Shown here piece after piece: positions 1-6,544 of a stretch of DNA of 13,617 bases (its first letter is position 1; each line of letters starts with the position of its first letter). Under the pieces are notes generated by a model, which saw only the letters and a list, made by a program, of their open reading frames with translations, had not been told where the DNA came from and did no database searches. The position numbers were made by a program, and so were the translations under genes. The stretch lies in the NCBI GenBank assembly GCA_964499015.1, contig CAZCJA010000067.1, positions 1 to 13,617 of the forward strand, given 5' to 3'. Source of the stretch: CAZCJA01 sp964499015. Its GTDB lineage: Bacteria; Elusimicrobiota; Elusimicrobia; F11.

Positions 1-888
1 GTATTGAAGGACGCCTCCGTGATCGCCAATCCCAACGGAACCGCGCCGGGCCAATTTTTTCAGGCCGGCGGGAAGCTTTTATTTCTTCTGCCGGGGCCGG
101 GCCGCGAAATGAAGCCGATGCTCGACACGTTTGTCCTCGGCCAAATTACCTCCGCCTTTCCAATCCGCCACTTGGTGCAGAAGCAGTACCATTTCGTCGG
201 CATCCCTGAGTCCGCGCTCGACCAAGAGGTGCGGCCGCTGGTGAAAAGCACGCCGCGCATCGGCAACTGCCGGGTCACGCACGGAATCCTCGCGTCGCAC
301 TCCGTGGTCACCGTTAAATTCGCGGTCGACGGCGAAGATTGGGACCAGGTCCAGGAGGCCTCCGACAAACTGGAGAAGAAATTCCTGGCCGTGTTCAGAA
401 ATCGTTTTTATGGCCGGGACAACGAAACATTGCCGAACGTGATCGGGCGCTGGTTCCAGGGCCGCCACAAAACGCTGGCCGTCGCCGAGTCATGCACCGG
501 CGGGCTCATCAGCAAAATGATCACGGACGAGGCGGGCGCCTCCACCTATTTCATCGAAGGCCTCACCACCTATTCCAACCGCAGCAAAATGAAGCAGTTG
601 AACATCCGCGCGAACACGCTGCAGCGCTTCGGCGCCGTGTCGGCCGAAGTCGCACGCGACATGGCGCGCAACCTGCGCATCCTGTCCAATGTCGACTACG
701 CGCTGTCCGTCACCGGCGTCGCCGGGCCGGGCGGCGGGACGCTGGAAAAACCGGTGGGGCTTGTGTTCATCGGCTGCGCCACGCCACGCCACACGGTGGT
801 CGAGCATTTCCATTTTCACGGCGACCGCGCGCTGATCCGCCAACGCTCCGCGGTGATGGCGCTCGAACTTCTGCGCCGGCATCTTTAA
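1..888 (+). CDS. cinA: CinA-family protein (nicotinamide-nucleotide amidohydrolase), 5' end missing
   Basis: This is the C-terminal two thirds or more of a CinA protein; the frame is open from base 1, so the true start lies outside the window. The first ~40 residues match the end of the N-terminal molybdopterin-binding-like domain (NPNGTAPG, then PGPGREMKPM, the usual 'PG.P.EM' signature). From about residue 145 comes the CinA C-terminal domain, with AESCTGG holding the nucleophilic Ser and VTGVAGPGGGTLEKPVG later on. In characterised members this domain deamidates nicotinamide mononucleotide to nicotinate mononucleotide, recycling NAD breakdown products, while the N-terminal domain hydrolyses ADP-ribose. 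Both act in the cytoplasm. The stop shares its last A with the rsmA start (TAATG), so the two are probably translated together. The family call is secure; substrate is inferred from the family. Confidence 0.93.
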   Translation, partial: VLKDASVIANPNGTAPGQFFQAGGKLLFLLPGPGREMKPMLDTFVLGQITSAFPIRHLVQKQYHFVGIPESALDQEVRPLVKSTPRIGNCRVTHGILASHSVVTVKFAVDGEDWDQVQEASDKLEKKFLAVFRNRFYGRDNETLPNVIGRWFQGRHKTLAVAESCTGGLISKMITDEAGASTYFIEGLTTYSNRSKMKQLNIRANTLQRFGAVSAEVARDMARNLRILSNVDYALSVTGVAGPGGGTLEKPVGLVFIGCATPRHTVVEHFHFHGDRALIRQRSAVMALELLRRHL

Positions 889-1649
889 TGGCCGCGCGGT
901 TCGCCCAACATTTTCTCATCAACACCCACGCCGCCCAGCGCATCGTGGACTCGATGAACTTGGCCGAAGGCGACCATGTGCTGGAAATCGGCCCGGGCAA
1001 AGGCGCGCTCACCGCGCTCATGATGAAAAAACCCATTAAACTCACCGCCATTGAAATCGACGATCCATTAATCGCCGTGCTCACAAAAAAATTCGGCGCC
1101 AACCCCAATTTCAACCTAATCCATAGCGATGTTTTGGACGTGGACTTCAACAAACTAAAGGCCACTAAGATCATCGGCAACCTTCCTTACAATCTGACCT
1201 CGATGATTTTCCGCAAAGTGTCTGCTTGGACCGGCTGGACAGAAGCCTATTTCATGATTCAGAAAGAAGTGGGGGACCGCCTGGTGGCCAGCGTCGGCAC
1301 GCCCGAATACAGCGCGCTCACGGTCGGCATGAACTTAACCTCGCGCATGGAGCGAGTGTTCGACTTGTCCGAAACCTCCTTCAAACCGCCGCCGCGCGTG
1401 AAATCGACCGTGGTGCGGCTCATCCGCCGCGAGAAACCTCTGACTGATGATGTTGAAGGAACGCAAAAAGTGATCCAAGCGGCGTTCCAACAGCGCCGAA
1501 AAACGATCTTGAATTCGCTATCGCATGGATTGGGTTTATCCAAAGAAAAAGTCGGCGGCGTTTTGAAAAAATTGGGCATTAACGAACAGGCGCGCGCCGA
1601 AAAAATAACGATCGATCAGTTTGTTTCGTTATTGGAGGCGCTACGTTAG
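888..1649 (+). CDS. rsmA: 16S rRNA (adenine(1518)-N(6)/adenine(1519)-N(6))-dimethyltransferase
   Basis: This 253-residue KsgA/RsmA dimethylates two adjacent adenines in the helix 45 loop of 16S rRNA, using S-adenosylmethionine, late in small-subunit assembly. The protein opens with the typical RFAQHFL segment. The SAM-binding loop EIGPGKGALT spans residues 33-42, the acidic ribose-binding stretch EIDD lies at 56-59, and the catalytic motif NLPYN at 98-102 is complete. The target-binding region (FKPPPRVKS) and a small helical C-terminal domain follow. Length is slightly below the usual 260-280, mainly because the N-terminal extension is short. I chose the ATG that overlaps the cinA stop by one base; the frame stays open far upstream inside cinA, but nothing there resembles the family. 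Confidence 0.96.
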   Translation: MAARFAQHFLINTHAAQRIVDSMNLAEGDHVLEIGPGKGALTALMMKKPIKLTAIEIDDPLIAVLTKKFGANPNFNLIHSDVLDVDFNKLKATKIIGNLPYNLTSMIFRKVSAWTGWTEAYFMIQKEVGDRLVASVGTPEYSALTVGMNLTSRMERVFDLSETSFKPPPRVKSTVVRLIRREKPLTDDVEGTQKVIQAAFQQRRKTILNSLSHGLGLSKEKVGGVLKKLGINEQARAEKITIDQFVSLLEALR

Positions 1650-1654
1650 AGACA

Positions 1655-2155
1655 ATGCATAAGCGTATCGTTGTTAGCGATTTAATGCAGCGCGGTTATT
1701 CCTACGCGCTCAAAGAGCCGGTTGGAAAAAATTTTGACCCGGAGTTTAAACCACAGCTCACGCCTAAGCAAATGCTGCGCCTCGGAATCTTCGGCGGAAA
1801 ATACATGACCGACTGCAAAAAAGAATTTCCCAGGGACTGGTTCACCGGCGCAAAATTGTCGAAGGTTAAAAATCCGCAGTTGAATTACTTTAAAATTGAC
1901 GCCTCGCAGCCGCTCTCTGCGTGGGTCAAGAACGGCTGGATTCATCCGCAGGATCCGCGCGGCTGGTTTCAATGGTACTGCCGTTATTACATGGGCCGCC
2001 GCACCCTGGATGACGAGCGGCAGATCGGCCGGTGGAAAGCGATTCGCCGGCACATCGCACAGCTCAAGAAAAATTGTGCGCCCGGCGAAATCAATTGCCG
2101 CCCGCGCCAGCGTCAGGCTCTGCTGCACTGGGCCTACGATTCAAGGAAAATTTAA
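1655..2155 (+). CDS. conserved hypothetical protein, Trp/Cys-rich (GWFQWYCRYYMGRR motif)
   Basis: This is a basic, soluble-looking protein of 166 residues with no signal peptide or membrane segment. I do not recognise a named function. The middle and C-terminal parts look strongly constrained: LGIFGGKYMTDC (43-54), DASQPLSAW (82-90), GWIHPQDPRGWFQWYCRY (94-111), DDERQIGRWK (119-128) and CRPRQRQALLHWAYDSRK (148-165). It has seven Trp and four Cys (54, 109, 141, 148), a composition that could suit metal or nucleic-acid binding, but no standard finger spacing is visible. I believe similar uncharacterised proteins exist in other bacteria and in some eukaryotes; that is recollection, not a search. 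It starts 5 bases after rsmA and its stop overlaps the crcB start, so it is co-transcribed with both. A GGAGG at 1634-1638 is rather far (16 bases) from the ATG. Confidence 0.85.
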   Translation: MHKRIVVSDLMQRGYSYALKEPVGKNFDPEFKPQLTPKQMLRLGIFGGKYMTDCKKEFPRDWFTGAKLSKVKNPQLNYFKIDASQPLSAWVKNGWIHPQDPRGWFQWYCRYYMGRRTLDDERQIGRWKAIRRHIAQLKKNCAPGEINCRPRQRQALLHWAYDSRKI

Positions 2156-2523
2156 TGAACGGACTCTTGTTGGTCGGATTGGGCGGAGCCATCGGCGCGA
2201 TCGCCCGTTACAAATTGGGCGGATTCGTCCTTCATCACAGTGAAGGCTGGCGTTTTCCCTTGAGCACGTTAATCGTCAATGTTTTGGGGTGTCTGATTGC
2301 GGGGCTTCTCGCGGGCCTGGTGGAAAAGCACGATGCCTTTAGCCCAAACGTTCGACTTCTTTTATTCACGGGACTTCTCGGCGGCTTCACCACCTTTTCG
2401 GCGTTTGGACTCGAAACGGTTACGTTGTTTCAGAGGAATTTACCGCTGATTGCACTGGCCAACATCGTTATAAGCGTCGCCTGCGGCGTGATCGCCCTGT
2501 GGATCGGCATAAAATTAATATGA
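2155..2523 (+). CDS. crcB: fluoride-specific ion channel CrcB/FluC
   Basis: This 122-residue inner-membrane protein has four predicted transmembrane helices and matches the Fluc fluoride channel family, which forms antiparallel dual-topology dimers that let fluoride leave the cytoplasm. Family marks visible are GGAIGAIARY near the N-terminus (10-19), the pore Asn region NVLGCLIAG (42-50), and GGFTTFSAFGLE (76-87), where Phe81 and Phe84 are the 'Phe box' residues of the fluoride path. Length is normal for a single-domain CrcB. One gene is present rather than the split pair found in some Gram-positives, which suggests a homodimer. The ATG overlaps the previous stop by one base (TAATG) and the stop overlaps the next start (ATGA). 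No room exists for a fluoride riboswitch directly upstream. Confidence 0.95.
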   Translation: MNGLLLVGLGGAIGAIARYKLGGFVLHHSEGWRFPLSTLIVNVLGCLIAGLLAGLVEKHDAFSPNVRLLLFTGLLGGFTTFSAFGLETVTLFQRNLPLIALANIVISVACGVIALWIGIKLI

Positions 2524-3164
2524 GCAAAGTGCGCGTGGCGTGTTTTTCCATTTCCATCGACGGCTATGGCGCGGGACCGGAACAGAGCTTGAAAAATCCG
2601 CAGGGAATCGGCGGGATTAACAATCATAAGTGGATGTTCCCGACGGAGGCGTTCCAAAAAAGGTTTGGCAATAATAAAGGAACGACCGGCGTCGACAATG
2701 ATTTTGCGGCGCGCGGCTTCGAGAACATCGGCGCGTGGATCATCGGCCGCAACATGTTCACGCCGGAGCGCGGGCCGTGGACGGACAGCAAATGGAAAGG
2801 CTGGTGGGGCGATAACCCGCCGTATCATGTGCCGGTTTTTATTCTCACCCATCACGCGCGCGACCCCATCAAGATGGACGGCGGCACCACATTTCATTTC
2901 GTCACCGGCGGCATTCACGAAGCGCTGCGCCAAGCCCGGGAAGCGGCCGGCGGCAAAGATGTGCGCGTGGGCGGCGGAACGGCGACCATTCAACAGTATT
3001 TGCGCGAACGCTTGATCGATGAGATGCACATCGCCATCTCCTCGATCATTTTGGGCTCAGGGGAACGCTTGTTTAACGGCATCGATATGCCGGCGCTCGG
3101 CTACGAAGTCGCGGAACACGTGCCGACGCCCAACGCGACACACATCTTGTTTAAAAAGAAATAA
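2520..3164 (+). CDS. dihydrofolate reductase-fold (RibD C-terminal) family protein
   Basis: This 214-residue cytoplasmic protein belongs to the RibD_C/DHFR-like reductase superfamily. Evidence is the N-terminal strand VRVACFSISIDGYGAGP, the central FENIGAWIIGRNMF, the PVFILTHHARDP strand and GGTTFHFVTGG, then the nucleotide-binding segment KDVRVGGGTATIQQYL and the closing IDEMHIAISSIILGSGERLF, all in the order found in stand-alone members. These usually bind NADPH, but most have no proven substrate. It is neither the bifunctional RibD (no deaminase domain) nor a classic FolA. The ATG at 2520 overlaps the crcB stop as ATGA; a GTG 21 bases upstream in frame lies inside crcB and adds nothing family-like. 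It may be an accessory gene of the rsmA-crcB operon. Confidence 0.88.
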   Translation: MSKVRVACFSISIDGYGAGPEQSLKNPQGIGGINNHKWMFPTEAFQKRFGNNKGTTGVDNDFAARGFENIGAWIIGRNMFTPERGPWTDSKWKGWWGDNPPYHVPVFILTHHARDPIKMDGGTTFHFVTGGIHEALRQAREAAGGKDVRVGGGTATIQQYLRERLIDEMHIAISSIILGSGERLFNGIDMPALGYEVAEHVPTPNATHILFKKK

Positions 3165-3169
3165 GTCAC

Positions 3170-3883
3170 GTGACGCCTCTGCACTTTCTCCTGGCGATCG
3201 CGTTTGTCGCGCTTGGTTCCGTCTTGCAGGCGGCCACCGGTCTGGGCGCGGGCCTGATCGTCATTCCTCTGCTTACATTTATCAGCATTCAATTTGTTCC
3301 GGGCCCGTATTTATTCGGCAGTCTCGCCCTCTCCGCGGCCATGGCGTGGGCCGGGCGGCGCGATATTGAACGCAAACATCTATTGCCCGTTTTGAGCGGC
3401 GTGCTGGGGGGCAGCGTGGTGGCCGCGTTTCTCATGGCCGGCTTGCCGCTAAAAACACTGGGCCTTGTTTTCGGCGTGTTGATTATCGCCATGGTCGTGA
3501 TCAGTGTGATCGCGCCGCGTATGCCGTTTACGACGGCCGGCTGCCTTGGCGCCGGCGCACTCTCCGGGTTTTGCGGAACGTCCGCGGGCATTGGCGCGCC
3601 TATTCTGGCCCTCCTGTATCAGCATTTTGACGGCCCGCGTTTACGCGCGACGCTCGCGTTTCTTTATTTTTGTTCTTCGGTCGCCATGGTGGCGCTGCTC
3701 TTTTTTGCCGGCCGCTTCGGCCGGCAAGAACTTGTTTATGGCACGGTCATGGTCCCAGGATTTCTGCTCGGCTATTTTGCCGCCCCACGGCTGGCGCGGT
3801 ATTTCGACAAAGGCCGGACACGGCCCGCGGTTCTCGTTCTTTCGGCCGTGAGCGCGCTGGTGCTTATCTGGCGGAGTCTTTAG
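3170..3883 (+). CDS. TSUP-family membrane transporter (TauE/SafE-like)
   Basis: This 237-residue integral membrane protein has about seven or eight hydrophobic helices and resembles the TSUP/TauE/SafE permeases, which export or import sulfite, sulfoacetate, thiosulfate or other small organosulfur anions. Two related halves are visible: GSVLQAATGLGAGLIVIPLL near the N-terminus, and GALSGFCGTSAGIGAPILAL in the second half, the pseudo-repeat with the Gly-rich re-entrant motif typical of the family. Length is near the low end of the usual range of about 240-270. The start is GTG, 5 bases after the previous stop; no clear Shine-Dalgarno is seen, so translation may depend on coupling. Substrate cannot be told from sequence, and no sulfur-metabolism gene is adjacent. 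It is the last gene before the first noticeable gap. Confidence 0.88.
   Translation: MTPLHFLLAIAFVALGSVLQAATGLGAGLIVIPLLTFISIQFVPGPYLFGSLALSAAMAWAGRRDIERKHLLPVLSGVLGGSVVAAFLMAGLPLKTLGLVFGVLIIAMVVISVIAPRMPFTTAGCLGAGALSGFCGTSAGIGAPILALLYQHFDGPRLRATLAFLYFCSSVAMVALLFFAGRFGRQELVYGTVMVPGFLLGYFAAPRLARYFDKGRTRPAVLVLSAVSALVLIWRSL
3705..3727 (+). repeat. perfect inverted repeat inside the TSUP gene
   Basis: TTGCCGGCC at 3705-3713 and its exact complement GGCCGGCAA at 3719-3727 flank a 5-base spacer GCTTC, giving a 9-bp GC-rich hairpin in coding sequence (residues reading AGRFGRQ). The T run precedes rather than follows the stem, so it does not have the shape of an intrinsic terminator on either strand. 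Confidence 0.7.
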
Positions 3884-3884
3884 C

Positions 3885-3890
3885 TACAAT
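3885..3890 (+). promoter_or_regulatory. possible -10 element upstream of the Rid gene
   Basis: TACAAT matches five of six bases of the sigma-70 -10 consensus and sits in the 35-base AT-rich gap between the TSUP gene and the Rid-family gene, which has the best ribosome binding site nearby. A start about 7 bases downstream would give a leader of about 20 bases. The -35 is poor (TGCTTA at 3861-3866, 18-base spacer), so this is tentative. Confidence 0.4.
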
Positions 3891-3907
3891 TAACACACTT
3901 CATATAT

Positions 3908-3913
3908 AAGGAG
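3908..3913 (+). promoter_or_regulatory. strong Shine-Dalgarno of the Rid-family gene
   Basis: AAGGAG, 5 bases before the ATG at 3919, is the clearest ribosome binding site in the left half of the window, where most starts rely on stop/start overlap. It fixes the start and suggests a separately initiated, well-translated gene. Confidence 0.8.
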
Positions 3914-3918
3914 CTCAC

Positions 3919-4305
3919 ATGTCACGCGAAAACTTCTCATCCGGTTCCAAATGGGAGCCGATCATCGGCTACTCCCGTTCCGTCAAAGTCGGCAATTACA
4001 TTCACGTCTCCGGCACGACCGGCGGCGATGAAAAGGGAAACGTGGCCCCAAACGATGTGGCCGCGCAGACCAAGCAAACGCTCAAAAACATCGAGGCCGC
4101 GCTGCAAAAAGCCGGCGCGTCGATGAAAGACGTGGTGCGCACCCGCATCTACGCGGTCAATTTGAAAGAGTGGGAAAAAATCGGCAAGGCCCATGGCGAG
4201 TTCTTCGGCGAAATCCGCCCGGCAACGGCGATGGTGCAGGTGGCCGCGCTCATCTCGCCGGAAATCCTCGTCGAGATCGAAGCCGACGCCTACATTGGAA
4301 AATAA
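3919..4305 (+). CDS. RidA-family (YjgF/YER057c/UK114) protein lacking the catalytic Arg
   Basis: This 128-residue protein has the chorismate-mutase-like trimer fold of the Rid family. Visible marks are VGNYIHVSGTTGGDEKGN (24-41), the helix AAQTKQTLKNIEAALQKAGA (48-67), VVRTRIYAVN (72-81) and the closing EIRPATAMVQVAALISPEILVEIEA. True RidA enzymes hydrolyse reactive enamine/imine intermediates made by PLP enzymes, using an Arg (Arg105 in Salmonella RidA). By my alignment that position is Thr103 here (PAT where RidA has PAR), so imine deaminase activity is doubtful; it fits one of the Rid subgroups without that Arg, whose roles are unsettled. It carries its own ribosome binding site and is followed with no gap by a membrane channel gene. 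Confidence 0.92.
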   Translation: MSRENFSSGSKWEPIIGYSRSVKVGNYIHVSGTTGGDEKGNVAPNDVAAQTKQTLKNIEAALQKAGASMKDVVRTRIYAVNLKEWEKIGKAHGEFFGEIRPATAMVQVAALISPEILVEIEADAYIGK

Positions 4306-4881
4306 ATGACCAAAGGCCGGCTCGAGGCGTTCAGCGACGGCGTCATCGCGATCATCATCACCATTATGGTGCTCGAGATGAAGGTGCCGCACAGCACATC
4401 GCTCGCCGCGCTGCGGCCGCTCCTCCCGGTTTTCTTGAGTTATGTGCTCAGCTTTATCTTCGTCGGCATTTATTGGAACAACCACCACCATCTCTGCCAT
4501 GCGGTTAAAGAGGTCAATGGCGCGGTACTCTGGGCGAACCTGCACCTGCTTTTCTGGTTGTCGCTGATTCCCTTCGTCACCGGCTGGATGGGCGAAAACC
4601 ATTTTGCCTCGCTGACGGCGGCGCTGTATGGCTTCGTGCTGCTGATGTGCGCCGTCGCCTACACGATCCTGACGGCCGTATTGGTTAAATTGCACGGCCG
4701 CGAGTCCACGATCGCGCATGCGCTGGGCAAGGATTTTAAAGGGAAACTATCTCTTCTCGGCTATGTAATAGCTTTACCTCTGGCCTTTTTGCACGAATGG
4801 TTCGCGATGGGAATCTATGTGTTTGTCGCCTCGATGTGGCTTGTGCCCGACCGGCGCATTGAAAAGGCGCTCAAGGGTTAA
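4306..4881 (+). CDS. TMEM175-family (DUF1211) potassium channel
   Basis: This 191-residue membrane protein begins with the family signature R-x3-F-S-D (Arg5, Phe9, Ser10, Asp11) in RLEAFSDGVIAIIITIMVLEM, the pore-lining first helix of bacterial TMEM175 channels. About six hydrophobic helices follow, with YWNNHHHLCHAV in the second/third helix region and WANLHLLFWLSLIPF after it, both characteristic. Bacterial members carry one six-helix repeat and assemble as tetramers conducting K+; length is as expected. The ATG comes directly after the preceding TAA with no spacer, and the upstream GGAAAA is only a weak binding site, so translation is likely coupled to the Rid gene. Role here probably potassium leak or homeostasis, inferred from the family. 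Confidence 0.92.
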   Translation: MTKGRLEAFSDGVIAIIITIMVLEMKVPHSTSLAALRPLLPVFLSYVLSFIFVGIYWNNHHHLCHAVKEVNGAVLWANLHLLFWLSLIPFVTGWMGENHFASLTAALYGFVLLMCAVAYTILTAVLVKLHGRESTIAHALGKDFKGKLSLLGYVIALPLAFLHEWFAMGIYVFVASMWLVPDRRIEKALKG

Positions 4882-4898
4882 TTTGATATCGTACCGTC

Positions 4899-5306
4899 AT
4901 GGACGTTGAAGCCTTCCTCGTTTGCGATGCCGCCACCGACCAGCTCGGAAAGTTGAACGTGCTCGGCGCGTTCGACGCGATTATGGCGCGCACCGCGCCG
5001 GTGGTTCACCCGCAATTTTCCGTGGCTGTTCGCCTGCGCTTCAACAAAAGCGAATCGGCCAACCATCCATTTCGCCTCAACATCATCAACGAGGACGGCA
5101 AATCCATTCTCGTCAAACCCATCGATGGGAATCTCGCGGTGCAAATCCAACAGGCCGAACAATCGGTGGTGATCAATCTGGTCGGCAACTTCCGCGATAT
5201 CAAATTCGAGAAATTCGGCCGCTACTCCGTCGATCTCACCATGGACGGAAAACAGCGCGGCAGTTTGCCTCTCTTCGTGAAAGAAGCCCAGCAACGCCCC
5301 GCTTAA
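4899..5306 (+). CDS. small conserved hypothetical protein, DUF6941-like
   Basis: This 135-residue soluble protein has no signal peptide or membrane helix. It alternates beta-type stretches, for example VEAFLVCDAATDQLGKLNVLGAFDAI at the start, FSVAVRLRFNKSES, then HPFRLNIINEDGK and a closing GRYSVDLTMDGKQRGSLPLFV. The pattern (self-annotating 'colour of result' opening, then a small all-beta fold that ends with a mild basic strand) recalls the DUF6941 family of uncharacterised proteins, but that is recognition from memory and tentative. No catalytic residues stand out. It follows the channel gene by 17 bases without a recognisable Shine-Dalgarno, and it lies just before the tyrS promoter-like gap, so it could end the Rid-channel operon or have its own weak signal. 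Confidence 0.75.
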   Translation: MDVEAFLVCDAATDQLGKLNVLGAFDAIMARTAPVVHPQFSVAVRLRFNKSESANHPFRLNIINEDGKSILVKPIDGNLAVQIQQAEQSVVINLVGNFRDIKFEKFGRYSVDLTMDGKQRGSLPLFVKEAQQRPA

Positions 5307-5323
5307 ATCTAAGATAAAACAAC

Positions 5324-5329
5324 TATAAT
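5324..5329 (+). promoter_or_regulatory. probable -10 element upstream of tyrS
   Basis: A perfect TATAAT lies in the 46-base gap between the DUF6941-like gene and tyrS, the largest gap in the window. Initiation about 7 bases downstream would leave a leader of roughly 17 bases, too short for a T-box. The -35 region (CTTAAA at 5302-5307, 16-base spacer) is weak. It would drive the tyrS-tal/pgi-pgl-bcp-sdhCAB block. Confidence 0.5.
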
Positions 5330-5352
5330 CGGCTCCTCCGTCTGGAGATCCC

Positions 5353-6534
5353 ATGGCCGATACAACCCAAGCCCTATCACGCATTCTTCGCGGCGCCACC
5401 AACGTGGTGTCCGAGGACGAATTAAAAAAGAAGCTCGCGAAAGGAAAGCCGCTGCGCATCAAGCTCGGCGTCGATCCGACCGCGCCCGACATCCATTTGG
5501 GTCACACCGTCGTTCTTTCCAAACTGCGCGTCTTCCAGGAACTGGGCCACACCGTCGTTTTTATTATCGGCGACTTTACCGCCGCCATCGGCGACCCCTC
5601 CGGCCGTGACTCCACGCGCCCGCCGCTATCTGAGGACGACATCAATGCACATACGAAAACATATGAAGATCAAGTATTTAAGATACTGGATCCCAAAAAA
5701 ACCGAGATTCGCCGCAACAGCGAGTGGCTTTTGCCTCTGTTTGATAAAAAGAGCCCCGATTTTCTTCCGCGCACGCTGCTGCGCGCGCACACGGTGCAGC
5801 AACTAATGGAACGGGAAGATTTTACCGAGCGCAAAAAAGCGGGCCAGCCCATTTCTCTTCTCGAGTTGATGTATCCGCTGTTTCAAGGGTACGATTCCGT
5901 CGCCGTCAAATCCGACGTGGAACTTGGCGGCAACGATCAGCTGTTCAACTTATTAATGGGCCGCGACATGCAGAAAAAAGCGGGCCAGGAACCGCAGGTG
6001 GTGCTGACCATGCCGCTTCTGGAAGGTCTGGACGGCGTGCGCAAAATGTCCAAGTCGTACAACAACCACATCGGCGTCAAAGACGCGCCCAACGATATGT
6101 TTTCCAAAATCATGTCGATTTCCGACGAGACCATGTGGAAGTACTATGAACTGTTGACGGAAGAAAACGTCGTCGAAAAGAAAAAACTTCACCCCATGGA
6201 AGCCAAGAAAGGCCTCGCGGCCTTTTTGACGGACCGTTTCCACGGCGCCGGTGCGGGCGCAGCGGCGCGTGAAAATTTTGAAAAGGTTTTTTCAAAAAAA
6301 GAAGTGCCGGACGACGTCGAGGATTTTCAGATGAAGAAAAACGGAGTGGATGTGATCGAACTTCTCATGGACGCCGGCCTGGCGGCCTCTAAAAATGAGG
6401 CGCGCCGGCTCGTTGAGCAGGGCGGCGTCCAGCTCGACGGAAAAAAAATTGAATTTGGGGCGAAGATACAAATCACGTCGCCCACCGTATTGAAAGTAGG
6501 CAAACGCCGTTTTAAAAAATTAATACCCGCTTAG
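5353..6534 (+). CDS. tyrS: tyrosine--tRNA ligase
   Basis: This 393-residue class I aminoacyl-tRNA synthetase charges tRNA-Tyr with tyrosine using ATP. The HIGH-type motif is HLGH (48-51) within GVDPTAPDIHLGH, and the second ATP-binding motif is KMSKS (231-235). Family knowledge: KMSKS marks the TyrZ-like branch, whereas E. coli-type TyrS has KFGKT. A C-terminal S4 RNA-binding domain covers about residues 330-390 (VIELLMDAGLAASKNEARRL, then VEQGGVQLDG). Tyr- and tRNA-binding segments such as ELGGNDQLFNLLMGRD are intact, and length is normal. The ATG at 5353 is preceded by GGAG at 5344-5347 and by a TATAAT box. The stop overlaps the ribosome binding site of the next gene. Confidence 0.96.
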   Translation: MADTTQALSRILRGATNVVSEDELKKKLAKGKPLRIKLGVDPTAPDIHLGHTVVLSKLRVFQELGHTVVFIIGDFTAAIGDPSGRDSTRPPLSEDDINAHTKTYEDQVFKILDPKKTEIRRNSEWLLPLFDKKSPDFLPRTLLRAHTVQQLMEREDFTERKKAGQPISLLELMYPLFQGYDSVAVKSDVELGGNDQLFNLLMGRDMQKKAGQEPQVVLTMPLLEGLDGVRKMSKSYNNHIGVKDAPNDMFSKIMSISDETMWKYYELLTEENVVEKKKLHPMEAKKGLAAFLTDRFHGAGAGAAARENFEKVFSKKEVPDDVEDFQMKKNGVDVIELLMDAGLAASKNEARRLVEQGGVQLDGKKIEFGAKIQITSPTVLKVGKRRFKKLIPA

Positions 6535-6537
6535 GAG
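6533..6537 (+). promoter_or_regulatory. Shine-Dalgarno of tal-pgi, overlapping the tyrS stop
   Basis: AGGAG begins inside the tyrS TAG stop and lies 7 bases before the ATG at 6545. It fixes that start and implies that ribosomes ending tyrS pass over the next initiation site. Confidence 0.8.
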
Positions 6538-6544
6538 CCTCACC

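Noticed and set aside
339..887. Upstream in-frame extension of rsmA
   Set aside because: The extra residues are an Arg/Pro/His-rich shadow of cinA; RsmA homologues begin at the RFAQHFL segment just after the ATG at 888.
2499..2519. GTG start for the DHFR-fold protein 21 bases upstream
   Set aside because: It lies inside crcB and adds seven residues unlike the family; the ATG at 2520 gives the usual ATGA overlap.
3937..4719. 260-codon open frame on the - strand across the Rid and TMEM175 genes
   Set aside because: Both + strand genes are unambiguous family members, and the antisense product is rich in R, D, H and E without motifs.
5307..5352. T-box or other leader RNA before tyrS
   Set aside because: The gap is only 46 bases and lacks room for specifier and antiterminator stems; only a weak CTCC/GGAG pairing is seen.
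6287..6300. T6-C-A7 inverted repeat in tyrS, resembling a terminator tail
   Set aside because: It has essentially no loop and no GC stem, and it encodes ordinary residues (VFSKK) in the tyrS frame.
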